DNA of 64,000 nt from Gnetum montanum (GCA_015680685.1 MNCI01004046.1:65049-129048), one strand, 5' to 3'. Numbered from the stretch's first letter, positions 22,881 to 37,150 are shown. Notes: a model not told the origin generated them from the letters alone. Numbers and translations: made by a program.

Positions 22881-25800
22881 TATAACATCCTACCTACCAA
22901 ACCAAACCAAGCCTAGGTGAAAAGTATACTATAATATCCACTACTAAAGGAATGCAAAACACATCATAAAATGAATCAAAGAACATAACAGAAGTATATA
23001 AATCACTCCATAAAAATATTACATGCAAGAAACCTAACTAGAAATAATATCCAAACACCAAATAGTATATATATATATATATATATATAATAACATTTGA
23101 AATACTATAACATATGTACACATTTTATGCCATATCCAAGCCAATGCATATCTAGTCAACATATCATTCCACACATTCAATACATATCAATTTAGTCATA
23201 GAATATATACACTGTACAAGATCACAATACATGAATCATACAAACAAAAGCCTATAGAAAATACATTTATCTCTCTTATGAATACATGTAGTAGTATAAA
23301 TAAGAATATTAAACCAAGGTTATCATCACACCTTTGAGATCATTAGGCCTTCTAAACTCCTAGCTCCATCATCTTTAAATAAATGGGATTAGTACAAAAT
23401 TGATGAAAGCCTTTACACATCCCTTGTAGATGCAATCTAATGTTGCACTAGAGGTGAGGTGTAGGATTCTCTGAATAACCTACATTAAGGTTAGTACATC
23501 ATATGCTACATAAATTATTACATCATCATACACAATGACAATATTATCTAGGCTATAAGCACAATGTCACAATGAATAGCACATATCAATCATACAAAAT
23601 CATAGTCCATCATATTCCTATGTATAACACATTATGACCACATCAATAATCATCATGGTTCAATTAGAAACACATCATACAAAAATCATATCTATCCATG
23701 CCAATCAATACACAACATAAAGATAGTCATACCTATATAACATGGATTCATAGTAACTAGTGCTCCAAAGAATCAAGCATATCATCACATACATATCATA
23801 TAGTCCTCAAAAACCACTACCCCTAGGAATCACAACCATATAGCATACACCAAAATCATATATCATTATTTTGGAAATTGACACATCCACACTTTGTGTA
23901 TAAGATGGTATCATTAACATAAGTACTCATAAATCATAAAAATTTCTTAAGGTGTTTTATTAGTATTCATAATCATACATCACTGCATGTACCTAATACT
24001 TCATATGTAACACCAAGCCACTAACCTTGTAGGGGATAGATTCATGTATGTTCATATGACTCAAGGCCCTACCTATGCTCTCCCACTTACAAACATGATG
24101 ATTGAGTTAGAAGCCTTGCTAATGCATCCAAGTGGAGGCCAACCTAACTCTTTTTGGATGTCTCATTAGTAATTAGTCCACATCCTTATGTTAGTTTCAA
24201 TAGTATGCAACATATAGGTAATATAAAAATGACCATATGCTATAATTCAATTGAATAATAAGCAATCCAAGTAACCATTTACCTTAAGAAAATAGTGCTA
24301 TAGGTATCAATTAACAACCTAGCAACCAAACATCTAATACATGTGCATAACCATCACATATCATACATGAGATATCTTAAACAAATAGGCATACAATTCT
24401 AAATTCAAGCAATATTGTTCAAGATCCATAACTGTGATTACTTTAGCTATGATCCTGGTTGTGACTCATGACTTACATCAATTTAAAAAAATAGATTATG
24501 ACTTGATTACCTAAGTACAACTCATGTTGAATATAACACCTTATGCCAAAATTGACTATGACATCAAGGAGACTCACGTTGATCCCTTGCTCCTCTTATA
24601 GAATTAACTACAATTCTAGCGCATTAGTACCATGACTAAGAATAACTTATGCTAGATGAAAAATGAAAACTTGAAACTCATTATGATCTCCTCACACCTA
24701 CACCTTAACTTTCATCCCCATGAATCCCCTAGTACAATCATACTTCAAGGATGCTGCATCCTACGTCTATGTAAAAATTTCATGTAAAAAGCATCATGAA
24801 CTTAGTGTGCCAAGGGCATAATCCATGTTCCTAAAAATCTATCACTAAGACCTATATACAACTTCATGTTCAATAAGAAAAGTATGAAATATGGTAACCA
24901 CAATTGTGCATGAAAGAACTAAGACATCCTACCATCAAACTCAATACCAATCCAACATAAAGATACTATCTACTATCTTTAAGCTGCAACTATCACATCA
25001 TATAAATCATCTCAAATTGCTTCACAACTAAGGTTATGCAAATAGGAAATACAAAAGTTCCCTTAATATAGATCACATCATCACCATCACATCTTATGAG
25101 TGATCTACTTGTCCACGTCATTACTACTACATCCCATGAACAATCTATTCATCCTCACATAATTCCATGATCATGTATAGAAATAATATGCTAAAAGAAG
25201 AAATAAGTAAAGACACCCACTTGAATTCTAAATCCTACTAAATCAAAACTTGAAAATCAACACATCAAAAGGCTTTCAAAAAAGTTCTAAATTCTCTGAA
25301 ACCTAAAGTGAACATTCCAGACTACATCTTATTTAGCAATAGTTCCCCAAAGTCCCAAAAATCATAAGAAATAGCTGAAATATTAAGAAAATCAAAGAAA
25401 AAGAAGAAATGTAATAAAATTCCAAGATCCATGATTGAGAATGGAATAATTAGAAAATTGTTTATGTTTTAATTATAAATAAAATATATTAACTTTACTT
25501 TAAATTCACTTTTCTAAGGTTCCCAAATAATTTCTATATTCTAACTAATATTGAGGAACCCACACTCCATCACATGCTCTTAGGACATCCAATTAAAATA
25601 CTAATTCAACCTACTAGCATCATAATCTATCTTCACATATCCATGAGACCATACAAGCATCATAACTTTTGTCATCTAGCTACATGATACCACATGCATA
25701 ACATGCTAAACATCATAACTTCATAACATGATTAGTCAAATATCACTTAATCATAATCAAATCATAGAGCATGATCATCCAAGAAACATAGATAATATGC

Positions 25801-26089
25801 ACACAACACATAACTATGGCACCTAAGTCAAGATCATACCTACCTGATGTTTAATCTTCCCTCACAACCCTTACAACCTACCAATCACAATACCATACTA
25901 GAAAAATAGCAAGATTAATGTGCATAGTTATGGTATTACAATCACACGCATACTCATAATATCGACAAGTCTCATAAAATATCATTAACATAATCTAACT
26001 AGCTATACATCCCCTATGATCCCCAACTAAACTAATCACACATGCATAATGTAACATGATACTATGAGGTCCTACAATGAGGGGTTACA
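22881..26089 (-). repeat. 3' LTR of chromovirus E (about 3.2 kb)
   Basis: On the plus strand it starts TATAACATCC (TGTAACATCC in the other copy) and ends GGGGTTACA, so the element reads on the minus strand. It aligns over more than 2 kb with 30488-32905; shared landmarks include a TA microsatellite near its left end and CACATCCTTATGT in the middle (24179 and 31724). Copies have drifted visibly, so the insertion is old. Confidence 0.75.
23064..23090. repeat. TA dinucleotide microsatellite
   Basis: An almost pure TA run inside the E LTR. The corresponding place in the other LTR (about 30674-30692) is a mixed TG/TA run, showing independent slippage in the two copies. Confidence 0.9.
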
Positions 26090-26094
26090 CTTAT

Positions 26095-29000
26095 CCATTT
26101 GAGAATTTTCCTCCCGAAATATCTTGAGATCTCTCGCTCATGTATCAATCTCTACCCTGTAGGTAGCCTTCTAGGTATCATGATGATCCCATAATACCTT
26201 TACCATAGGCACTATCCTACTTTGAAGTTGTCAAACCAGCTTGTCAATAATCTAAAATGATCTCTCTTTGTACATAACATCAAGCTATACCTATATACCT
26301 ATACTATTTATCACATGTTGTACATTTAGTACATACCACCGTAACATAGACACCTAAAATAGTTTATGAACTCCTACCAACTATTAAGGTGAAGATACTC
26401 TAAAGCCCACCTTGTTAGTCTACTCTAATACCACAAATGATTCAATACACTTCAGTGCTAACTTTTTCTTCTAACCAAACCTCATTAGGCTCTTCAAGGA
26501 TGAGACCTAAAGAAACATCTAATCATCCACTACAAATTCTCATGGTTTCCTACACCAATTAGCATAAGCTACCTATGTGTCTTGAGCTACCCTTAATTAA
26601 TACTAAATCATCTAAATCTACTTAGTGATTTGTAACATCAAATTTGCACTCACATGGGGTCTCTCCTCAATAGTATCCTAATACAATTGATAATAAAATT
26701 TTGAGATCATTGATAATCCTCCTTAAGACATCGTGCAATTGTAAAATATTTATTATATATAATTAAGTTGTTTCTTCTACACTCATAGTAGATCTAGTAG
26801 CTAAGAAATGTGTATATTTCATTAATAAGTATACAATCACATAGATAGCATCATGCCATATCTGGTTACAAGAAATCCAACAATGAAATCCATCCTCATC
26901 AACTCTCCCTTCCATAATGGTATGTCATGTGAGTGTAAGAATCCATCAAGTCTATAATGTTCAATTTTCACCTACTAACTTACTTAGTAATAAGAAACAT
27001 AATCATTTACATCTCTCTTCATACCAAGCCATCAATATATACATCAAACACTTTGATACATTTTCTCACTATTTATATGAAAATAATATTTGCTCATGTA
27101 AGCCTCATCTAACAATTGTGAATGTGATACTACAAGAATACAAATTCAATAATCTCTCCAAAGCATATTCTAATTATCCACTGTAATTGGTACATCAATT
27201 GAAATCTACTACTTTATCTCTCTGCATTAGGAATTCTACAATTGCTACTCCCATAGAATATAATGGAAATCTAATTAGATAATTAGATTGTTCAATCTAC
27301 TAACAATACTTCTTAGTGCATCTTCCACATAGTTAGTCTTTCTAGACTATGTCAAATGGTAAAATCCAAAGTCTACAAGAAGCTCTATCCATCTCCTCTA
27401 TTGCAGTTTCAACTACAACTTACTCATTAGATACTAAAGACTCTTATGGTTAGTCTAGATAGTCATCTACTCATCATATGGATAATTTTTTTGGATCTTT
27501 AATGCAAAGACAATTGCACCCAACTCTAAGTCATGAATTCCATAAAAAGTCTCATGTGCTCATAACTAGCAAGAAGCATATGTGACTGCCTATTCATCCT
27601 GCATGTGAATGCACCTAAATTCATCACCATAGGCATATGTACAAATATCATAAGATTATTCTAGAATAAGATAAATCAATACAATATTAGACACCAATCT
27701 ATGCTTTAGTTTATTCAAAATTATCTAACAAACTAAACTTCAAGAGAAACTAGTCTTCTTTCTTAACAACTAAGTCAAAGGAAAATTTATATGGAAGCAA
27801 TGCTCAATAAATCTATGGTAATAACTAGCGAAATCCAACAAGCTATGAAACTCTACCACTAATTATGGAATTGTTCAAGCCTAAACCATTACAATCTTGG
27901 TTGAATCTACAATAATGTTAGCCCTAGAAATAACATGCCCTACAAACTGAACTCTAACTTTTAAAAAGAACACTTCAATAGCTTTGCATACAATAGATGC
28001 TATCCTAAGGTATGTAATATCATTCAAAATTTTTTTATATGCCTCTACTCATATGGAAAATAGACTAGAATATCATCAATGAAAACTATCATGAGCTAAT
28101 TAAGATATGACCACGACACATTGTTCATCAAATGCATGAATTTTATTGGAGTATTTGTCCACCCAAATAGAAGCACCAAGAAGTCATAATGATCATATCT
28201 GATATGAAATATTATCTTTGGTACATCTTTCTCTTAGACTCTTGACTAGTGATAGCCTAAATTAAGATCAATATTTGAGAATACATGGGATCCTCAAAGT
28301 TGATCAAAGAAGTCATTAATGCATAGAAGGTATCTATGCTTTACTATTACCTATTTTAGTTTTTAATAATCAATGCATAACCTCAAACTTCCATCCTTCT
28401 TTCACATAAATAATACTAAAGTACCCCAAGGAGAAGTACATGAATGAATCAAGCCTTTGTCCATTAGCTATTGTAACTAAATCTTAAACTCTACTAGCTC
28501 TACTAATGACATGCTATGTGGGAATATAGAGATAGGTTTTGTACCTAGTTGCAACTTAATATCAAACTTCACCTCCTGCCTAGGTGGAAAACTAGATAAA
28601 TTAGTTTGAAATACATTAAAAAATCACATAACACAACATATCTGTTCAAGCTCTACTATCTTTGATTGATAAAATGATGTCATATAATAGTTATGATTCT
28701 TTTTGAGCATCTATTAAAAGACTTTGGAAGTTATCAAATCTAGTTGAATTAGTCTAGACTATGTCTAAATCTCTATAAACTCATCATTTATAGTCTATAA
28801 CCTTAGGAGCTTCTACTGATATTTCAAATTAGTATTAAATTATGATAGCCAATCCATACTTAAAATAACATCAACATTCCTAAGGTCCATCACATGTACA
28901 TCACTGATCTACTATCTTCATAACATACTATTATCACATCTCTACATATCTAATCCACCAAGTTTCATAACCCCTAGAAAATGCATTAATAACCCTAGAT

Positions 29001-30470
29001 GAAGAACACAACATGGAAGAGCTACCAAGAATGTAATGCTAGGACCTATAAACAAATGACTAGTACCAAGATTAAATAAAATCAACATAGAAAGATCTTC
29101 ATAATAGTGTTAGACTACACATTTAATGGCTACTCCATTACAGCATACACCTAACCTTAGACTCTCTATCTTGCTTAGCTTGCTCCAACAATCTATCTAC
29201 TAAGAGCTCCCTTTCCACCTACAATAAGAGGTCACTAACCATGGCCTTTATCTATTCTGCTACCTATCACCTATCATGGACACTCCCTAGCCCAATGCCC
29301 TAGATAACCACATGAATAATAATTTGGATAGTTCCTCTAAACATGTCTTAGCTAATCACATCAAAAAAAAAATATAAGAGAACCTTCATATCCTATAGTA
29401 TATGGAACATTGCTATACACCAACTACCATCTATCACAATCATCATGTCCACCACAAGATTTCTTAGAAAATCTAAATCTTCCTCTAGATGATGATGGTT
29501 CCCTCTTTTTCTTCTACCTATACCCTTTCCATATTACATTCTCAATCAAACTCTTCTTTAGATATGTAGTTATCTCACATGGATTATCATATAAAGTAAG
29601 GTGGATAGGTAACACATGATGATTTAGTATCAAGAAAAGTCCTCTAATAAAGATGTTCAACCTATCCTAAGCATTCATAGGCTTAGTGACATAGGCACTA
29701 AGCTCAACAAATTGGACATCTTACTCAACCATAGTCTAACTAATCTAATACAATTAATAAAATTCCTCCTCCTTCACCTAAACATACTAATTGAAAATAT
29801 ATACGCAACTAAAGAAAACTAGAAAATTTACCTATGAAACCTGCTATCTTACCCATCCCTTGGCCTACTCCTCAAACCTCCATAAATGTCTAGTAGTATC
29901 TATAAGCCAATAAGCTACAAGTCTAGTCTACCAGGCTAAGGTATATCCTATCAAATCAAATACCTTTCTTAGCTCCTCCAACCAATTGATCACCATAGTA
30001 TGATCATTAATGAAAATGAAGGTAGAAGAATCCAACTTATGAAACTACTCCATCATCTCTCTACTAACTAGCTTCCTAGAAAGGCCTGTATCATCACCAA
30101 TGCTAGCTATTGCTCTAGTATCATTATGACTATAAACCTCTCGTATGATTGGCCTACTTATACCACTACCACTCCCAACATCCTAGATAACTGTAGGAGG
30201 AGATGGGGCATCACTCTTCCTAGTCACAAACTATTGAAGTAACTATATCATCTATCTCATTAGATTCATATAGGAATCACTAGACCCCTATGCTCATTAG
30301 AAATGTCTATACCTAACTAATTAGCTGTCTCTCTATAGCCTATATGCTCAAAGGCATCTAAGGCTCATCAACAAGTTGGCCTCTACCATTTAACCTATTC
30401 CTACCTAATATCATTAATACTTGCAATCAAAAAGGTAAGTACAATAACATTCTATAATAATTAGAGTAAA
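26095..30470 (-). pseudogene. gag-pol of chromovirus E, heavily decayed
   Basis: Element order on the minus strand is normal for Ty3/gypsy. A gag zinc knuckle near 29290-29330 reads SCGYLGHWAREC with the first Cys of CX2CX4HX4C lost. Reverse transcriptase lies near 27950-28300, with a YDHYDFL..FGWTN stretch and catalytic FIDDIL near 28065-28085. RNase H and integrase would occupy about 26300-27900 but are too decayed to delimit. At the 3' end, 26110-26270 encodes VPMVKVLWDHHDT followed by KATYRVEID, the chromodomain pattern of chromoviruses that follows integrase. Stops occur throughout. The chromodomain plus long LTRs suggest the Tekay/Del branch, which is inference. Confidence 0.75.
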
Positions 30471-30473
30471 ATG

Positions 30474-30486
30474 TTTCAATACCACT
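30474..30486 (-). other. Degenerate initiator-methionine-type primer-binding site of E
   Basis: Just inside the right LTR the minus strand reads TGGTATTGAAAC, eight of twelve bases matching TGGTATCAGAGC, the site used by chromoviruses. Position supports it more than sequence. Confidence 0.35.
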
Positions 30487-30487
30487 A

Positions 30488-32905
30488 TGTAACATCCTAG
30501 CTATTGATCCAAGCCAAGCCCAAGTGAAAATATTACTCTAATGTCCACTACCAAAGGAATCCATAACACATCATGAAATGAATCAAATAACATTGTGGAA
30601 GTCTATAAATTACTCCATAAAAATATCACTTACAAGAAAGATAACTAGATATGATATCCAAATATCAACTAGTGTGTGTGTATATATATATAATAACATT
30701 TGAAATACTAGAACATACATACATGTGATATGTCATTCATAAGCCAATGCATCTGACACATGTCCATGAAATCATAAAATATACACACTCTACAAGATCA
30801 CAACACATGGACCATCCAAACCAAAGCCTACATTAAGCACATTCATCTCCCTCATGAACACATGTAACATATAAGAATATCAAAACAAGGTCATCATCAC
30901 CTTCCTTAGGTCCTCAGGCCTCCTAAAATCCTAGCTCCATCACCTATAACTAAATGGGATCAATATGAAATTAAGTGGAAGACTTTACACATCCCATGTA
31001 GATGCAATCTAATGTTGTACTTGAGATAAGGTATGAAATTCTTTAAATAACTTACATCAGGATTAGTACATCAGATGCCATACAATGCATCACATCACCA
31101 TACGCAACCATAATCTTATTTAAATTATAAGCGTAATGTCATGAAGAATAACACATATCAATCACATAGAATCATAGCACATCATATCCCTATGTATAAC
31201 ACATCATGAATTCACGATTAATCATCATGAATCAATCACAAATACATAATAAAAAAATCATATCATCTATCAATGCTAATATATACATAACATAACAATA
31301 ATCATATCCATGTAACATAAATCCTTGGTAACTAATGTTCCAAAGAATCAAGCATATTGTCACATGTATATCACATAGTCTTTACCAACCAATGCACCTA
31401 GGAATTACAACCATATAAGATATAACACATCATATTAATATTAGTACTCATAAATTATAGCAATGTCTACAGGTATTTTATTAGTTTTCATTATCATACA
31501 TCATCACCAATGCTAGTGCTTGTTGCTTCATATGTATTCCTAGGTTACTAACCTTATAAAGTGTCGAGCCATGCATGTTCATATGGCTTGAGATCTTGTA
31601 CCAGTCATAGGCCCTACCTATACTCTTCCACTCTCAACATGAGGACTTAGATAGAAGCCTCACTAATGCATGTGAGTAGGGCTTAACCTAACTCCTCTAG
31701 GGTGCCTCATCAACAATTAGTCCACATCCTTATGTCAATTCCATAAGCACGCATGCAAATACATAACATATAGATAGTATACAAATCATAATATATCATA
31801 ATCAAATTAACTGATAAGTAATCCAAGCAATCACTGATCCTAAGCAACTAGTGCTATAGGCATCAATTAACAACCTAGCAACTAAACATCTAATACATGT
31901 ATATAACCATTACATATCATACATTACATACCTCAAACATGTATTTACATAATACCAAACTCAAGCATAATTGTTCAAGGTTGATATCTACAATTACTCT
32001 AGCTATGACCTTGGTCATGACTCACAAATCAAATGTGTCAATCGGAAACAAAGGATCATGACCTAAGAAAACTCATGCTAGACTCATGTCCAAGCCATAA
32101 ACCTAATCATGTTCATGTTGTACCTAAGCACAACCTACACTAAATATAACACCTTATGTCAAAACTGACTACAACCTTAATATGGCTCATTTTGAGCTAG
32201 AACATCACCTCTAAAACTAACTATGATCCACGTACCTCAGTACTACAACTAAGAATAACATATACTAGATGAAAAATAGAAAATGAAAACTTGGCCCAAC
32301 TCCCCCTTCCTTCACATTTATATCATTAATTGCATCTTTAAAACTCCCCTAGTATAATCACATAATGATGATGTTGCATCCATAAGGATGCCATGCAAAA
32401 ACATCATATAAAAAGCACCATGATCTTAATGCATCCATGGTGCAACCAATGTCTTTTATTTTTTCACTATGATCTAGTTGCAATAGGGTCACAACCTAGT
32501 TGTAATAGGATCATGACCTAGTCATAGTACGATTACAACCTATATGCAGCTTCACATTTCACTAGAAAAATGTGAAATATGATAGCTATAATCATGCATG
32601 CAAGAACTAAAACATCCTACTATCAAACTTAATGCCCAATACAACATACTCAAATATCTCAAGACATAGTAGTGGGATATCTACTACCTCCAAGTGACAA
32701 CCATCACATCACATAAACTATCTCAAACTACCCCATAAGTAGGATCATACAAATGGAAAAAAATAGAAGTCTTTTAATGTAGATCATATTGTTATCATCA
32801 CATCTCAAGAATGATATAGTCATATGCATTGTCACTACTGCATTCCATGACTAATCTATTCATCCCCACTTTATTCCACAACTAGAAAGAATATGTCAAA
32901 ATAGG
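30488..32905 (-). repeat. 5' LTR of chromovirus E, truncated
   Basis: Begins TGTAACATCC and follows the left LTR (22881 onward) until about 32905, where the match stops; about 0.8-0.9 kb of the LTR is missing. The sequence after the break starts TGTCATGCCC, which looks like the end of another LTR, so a later insertion or deletion removed the rest. Confidence 0.7.
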
Positions 32906-32986
32906 TGTCATGCCCAAATGTTTCAAACCTAGGATCTTAGATTTTTTATTTATTTTCTTATGTTTGGTCCTTAATCATAAGGGTAT
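32906..32986 (+). other. Possible LTR edge of another element (F), split by element A
   Basis: Starts TGTCATGCCC, an LTR-like terminus, at the point where the E LTR breaks off. Element A interrupts it at 32987; the interrupted sequence resumes at 41178 and includes a TATA-like tacctataaataatt near 41871. The far end and the type of element could not be fixed. Confidence 0.3.
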
Positions 32987-33648
32987 TTATGAGTGGCGAG
33001 GTACCCCTACACTCAACCATACGAAACGAGCGTAGCACGCGCGATCTGGTCAAACTCCACAGATGGACTAGTTGTGGCACCTAGATCATTAACCTTAGGT
33101 TGTAGTTCGCTGTCTTTCCACCTAGACTAGTATTTATATTTGTCGCGTATGGTTTAGTCCAGAGTGAGGTGTATGATGTGTTCCTAATTCTAACGCTACT
33201 TCTAAAGGTAGTGGGAAATAATATTAACTAAGCTAAGCTAGGAGGAAAAGGGTAAGAAAGTCTAATCTAGCCTAAGTGTGATGAGCAACCAATTCCTTGA
33301 TCAACCGTACACATCTTGGACCTCGTGCATGACTACCATTGGGATTACCAAGCGCAGATCCTAGGTACACCACTGGGCTACCAAGTAGTCACACTTAAAT
33401 GCTTGTAATCAAGTCGTACTCGTTTCGTGTTTTAGGATTTTTAGGGTGAGAGAGAGAAAATAGTAAATAACGTTAAATAAATAAACAACAAAGTGACTGC
33501 TGCAATGATGAAGTAATCTTGATCTTTATTGTTGGTCATGTGCATGTCCAAGTACGTCACACTTGAATAAAGAATTTCGTACAATTACATTCACGCGATA
33601 TCGCGGGGGGATGCGATATCGCGACATACGTGATATCACGTCCCATCA
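32987..33648 (-). repeat. 3' LTR of element A with internal deletion
   Basis: It matches the 5' LTR (40358-41172) from end to end except that about 150 bases, corresponding to about 40973-41120, are missing at 33594. The lost part includes the TATA box and some of the GATATC array. The outer end has changed from TGATGAG to TTATGAG. Confidence 0.9.
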
Positions 33649-33666
33649 TACCCCCATGACTGAATG
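33649..33666 (-). other. Polypurine tract of element A
   Basis: The minus strand reads CATGGGGGTA directly before the LTR start TGATGGGACG. Equivalent tracts precede the 3' LTRs at 5485, 50208 and 60370. Confidence 0.8.
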
Positions 33667-33815
33667 AAAACTCATCCTCGAGTTACAAAGAGAAAAAGCT
33701 CCATTGATTACATAGTGGATAGGTATGGGATTATTAACTAGAAAAAGAAATGAAATAATGCTGCAGTGTGGGAAGACACAACACAGAAAAATACTACAAC
33801 TACAAAAATTGGAAC

Positions 33816-36590
33816 TCATGTAGTTCCTGGTGGCAGTGGCTCCTCCATGGGTGCTTTCCCTTTGTCTTTTGCTCTAGGATTTGAAGGTTGACAATGCTAA
33901 AGAATGGCCTGGAGCTTCTCCTCTTCGGTCCGAGGATCTTGTGCCATCCATGTTCTTGTTTCGATGTTTGATGGAGTCGGCACTTCCCACGGACAGGGTA
34001 GTTGCAGGAACATCTGATTGGCTTTGACATACCACGCCATGAACACCCATCATTCCTCTTCATATGCTCAGGCTTTATCTTTATATTCATGAAGATCTGT
34101 TAGCCATCGAGCCAAGTTGGTTGCAACATCTTTTTGTCCCTAGTAGCTTTCTTTTACCACTGCAAGTTCAGAATTTGCAACATCCAATTTTTCAACCAGC
34201 TTCTTGTGTTTTGCAAATTCTGCTTCATATTTGAGATGGGTGGAAGCTACCTGCTGCTTGAGCTCTCTTCGTGGGTGCTTTACTATTAACATGGCAAGGT
34301 TGGCATATCTAAGGTTTGCCAACTCCATGTATTCTGTCAAGTCCTGGATTTGCAGGTCCTGATTTTTAATTTCTACTTGGTGGGCAAAGGCGTAAGTGTC
34401 CAATATGGCCCTCCAATCAATGTGGCAAGCACTAATAGTGTTGATTTGAGCCTTGGCCATATGGATCTCCTTCTCTAAGATTTTTTTATACATCCCCACC
34501 TGATCATGGAAATGCTCCTTTAGCTTCTTGTGTCGTTTAGCCTCATTCTACCACACGCTTATCTCAATTACTGATTTTTGGCGAATAGCGTGTACCTCCT
34601 CCATTGAGAGGGTTCAATTCTCTCTTGCTAAAAGGCTTACATCTCGGTTGACTTGAATGAATTATTCTTGCAACTGAGAAAAGTGTTCATCGAGAACATT
34701 CTTTTTTTTCTTCATAGAGGTCAACTGAAGGTTATCTGCAACCAACTACTTATCTTCTTCTTCTAAGGCCTTGAGTACCTTAAGATGTGCATGGGTTTAC
34801 GCCTGTGATGCAGAGGCATCCCAAATGGCCGTCTTCTTTTCTCCTACCACCTTCTTATTCTCTACGATCAACTTTGTGAGTTGCTCAATTCTAAAGTTGT
34901 CTAGCTAGTCTGTGGGAACGAATTGCAAAAGATCCCGCTGTGCTGCTTGTTAGGCTACGAGCTGCTCTTGTAGTCTCTGCACTTCAGCTTCAACATGCTC
35001 TACCCTTACTTCGGATATGACCAGCTCCCTCTTTGTGGAAATGAGGTCTGATTGAATTTTTGTGACATCTTGAGGGATGTCAAACAGAGATGTCATTACT
35101 TGTCCTATTTGAAGCAATCTGTCAAATGCATCCTCATGTTCCGCAAGAGTCATTGAGGTTTTGGCAAGAGTTTGAGCATCTTGTGCTCCTGAGAGATCTA
35201 CCAATGGCACAACAGGTACATTAAAGGATTCTTTGATGTGGTCAGTGACCATTTCAGTAGCTTCCACGACATCTTGGTGTTGCATGACCACCATAGTGGC
35301 CCCTTCACTAGTCTCTAACTACACTTGAAAAGATGCGACATTTCCTGAGATTTGTTGTGACCATCTACTTTTCCCTCCTCCTGTTTGAATTGATAATTCA
35401 CCCCTTGTGTGATCTAATGAAATAGTAGGCTGGTCGGCATCATCGATGGCATGGAAGAGGTTTACGTCATCACGACTTCCCCAACTAACCATCTCAGTGA
35501 TGGCCCGAAGATGGCTCACTGATGGTCTATAGTCTTGCAGCGGTGGTGGCTAATCTTGACCTGTGCTGGGCCCTGCTTCTTGTTGTTGGCTGGGACCTAT
35601 GGCTAGAGGTTGACTAGTTCCAACCAAATGTTCTTCTTCTTGCTCTTCTTGTTTTGGTCTTAGCTCTTTGCCAGTGCTCTTTCTTGGAGCTGTCGGCTTT
35701 AACAATTCAGCATAAGAAGCATTCTAGGCTTTTCGGAGGATGTCATTAGTGTACCTCCAAAGACTAGCCCATTGGCATAGTTTTTTGATAAGATAGGGGA
35801 AGGCTAGTGCCATCTTCCCTAACTTCCATTCTTCAAATCGCCTTAGGATCTCCATCAAATATAGATGGGGAAGGTTAGAGTTAACATTTCCCATCAACAC
35901 TGCACATCCTCTTGTTGCATATGTAGATATTCTTTTTAAACCTTTTGTGGGGAAAAGGTGATAGGTTCCAATTTTGAAATAAACTCTCTCTTCCATCTTC
36001 ATCTCTCCAAAAGTTTTATCTCTGCCATAAGCCTTCTCTAACCAATCCTTTCACACATTAGGGTCCGATCGGGTAGATAACCAAGCAACATGGGGGCCTG
36101 AATTTAGAAGGTTTAACACTTCCGAAATCGCCTGCGTAGAAAAGTCTACTATCACACCACAAATGTTAACTGTGGTGCCTTGCTCCTTATTGTGCCAGAA
36201 CTGGTACGTTTCACCTAAGTACCAGGCACCGCATTCAGAGAGGACAGGCCATAAGGGAGACCCCTTGAGGTGGTCCCTAATAGTCTTAAGAGTGAACTCT
36301 GCAAAAGATTTGAAGTTTAGCTCCACAATCACAACAGCGAATGTGGACTTCTCATGGATAGCCTAAACACACTCTGGGGGCAACATGAGTTGTTGTCCCA
36401 GTTTAGGCACATCAGCAACTCCTCCTTCTGCCTACCCAGACCATTTGGTAGGAGGTTCTTCTTGATGGATGCTGAATGATTGCACCTCCTATTCTGCATG
36501 TTTTCCAGCAGGGACTTGTCTTCCACCTCTCCAAGGTTGTTTCGCTCCACCTTGAACCAGACCCTCTTGCTGTGCAAGTTTTAGGGCCAT
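33816..36590 (-). pseudogene. ORF2 of element A: plant-transposon-like domain plus long coiled coil
   Basis: From ATGGCC at 36590 to a stop at 33816 the frame spans 925 codons with no net frameshift but many in-frame stops. Order: a Gln/Gly-rich start; a globular part (about residues 85-310) with GAWYLGETYQFWHN, VNICGVIVDFSTQAISEVL and LPHLYLMEILRRFEEW, resembling the variable 'putative plant transposon protein' domains; a Pro/Gln-rich hinge; then a coiled coil of about 400 residues rich in Glu, Lys, Gln and Leu, ending EEPLPPGTT. Copies occur in C (57377-60175) and D. It lies after the linker, where Athila elements carry an env-like ORF and related elements carry extra ORFs; no signal peptide or membrane segment is visible, so an envelope role is not supported. 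Several stops replace Gln codons. Confidence 0.7.
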
Positions 36591-37060
36591 TTGCAATCAC
36601 ACGGGCCAAGCGTTAGTAAGGTTGTTTTCAAAGTCAAGTTATACCTTACTGCTTGCCTTAATTAAAGATCTTATGTTATAACGTGTCATCGTGCCTGAAA
36701 ATTGTAATAATGGTTTGTGTGACTTAGGTGGGTTTCATTTTAATCCCCCGGTGTACCTAAGGTCATATGGTTTTTGGCATAATTTTTCTAAGTGTTAGTG
36801 TTAATTACCCTAATTGATGTCCTTTAGGCGATGATAAATTTCAAAAAAGTTAGGCACTTTTCGGCAAGTGTCTCTACTCCACGACTAAACTAAACACTTT
36901 GGGTTCAAGTAGGTTCAAACAGAATTAAAATTGGAGTACCAATGAGCGAGATATTAGTAAAAAAGCAAGGGTCACACAATCGTAAGTCACAGAGAAAAAT
37001 TTCAAAAAATCCCCTTGCGTAAAGGGAAAAATGATGCTAAGTGTTGTGGCGGGGGTATCC
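36591..37060 (-). other. Leader between internal TATA box and ORF2 of element A
   Basis: About 470 bases without open frames. The matching leader in C is 56858-57376. In both, the ORF2 start codon follows a tgattgca sequence. Confidence 0.55.
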
Positions 37061-37150
37061 TATTTATAGGAAAATAGGATGCAATATTGCGTACGATGCA
37101 TCACAGACACGATATCACGTGGGATGCAATATCGTGTACATGATATCTTG
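37061..37150 (-). promoter_or_regulatory. Internal LTR-like promoter block of element A
   Basis: On the minus strand, near-palindromes ATGATATCTT-type, ACGATATTGCAT, CACGTGATATCGTG and GCAATATTGC are followed by CCTATAAATAGG (37061-37070). This copies the layout of the LTR upstream region but lies inside the element, 470 bases before the ORF2 start. The same block, at the same place, is in C (56766-56857). Promoter activity is inference. Confidence 0.6.

Noticed and set aside
33816-36590. ORF2 as a retroviral-type envelope gene
   Set aside because: Its position after the linker resembles env-like ORFs of Athila, but there is no signal peptide, membrane segment or cleavage site; the C-terminal half is a soluble coiled coil.
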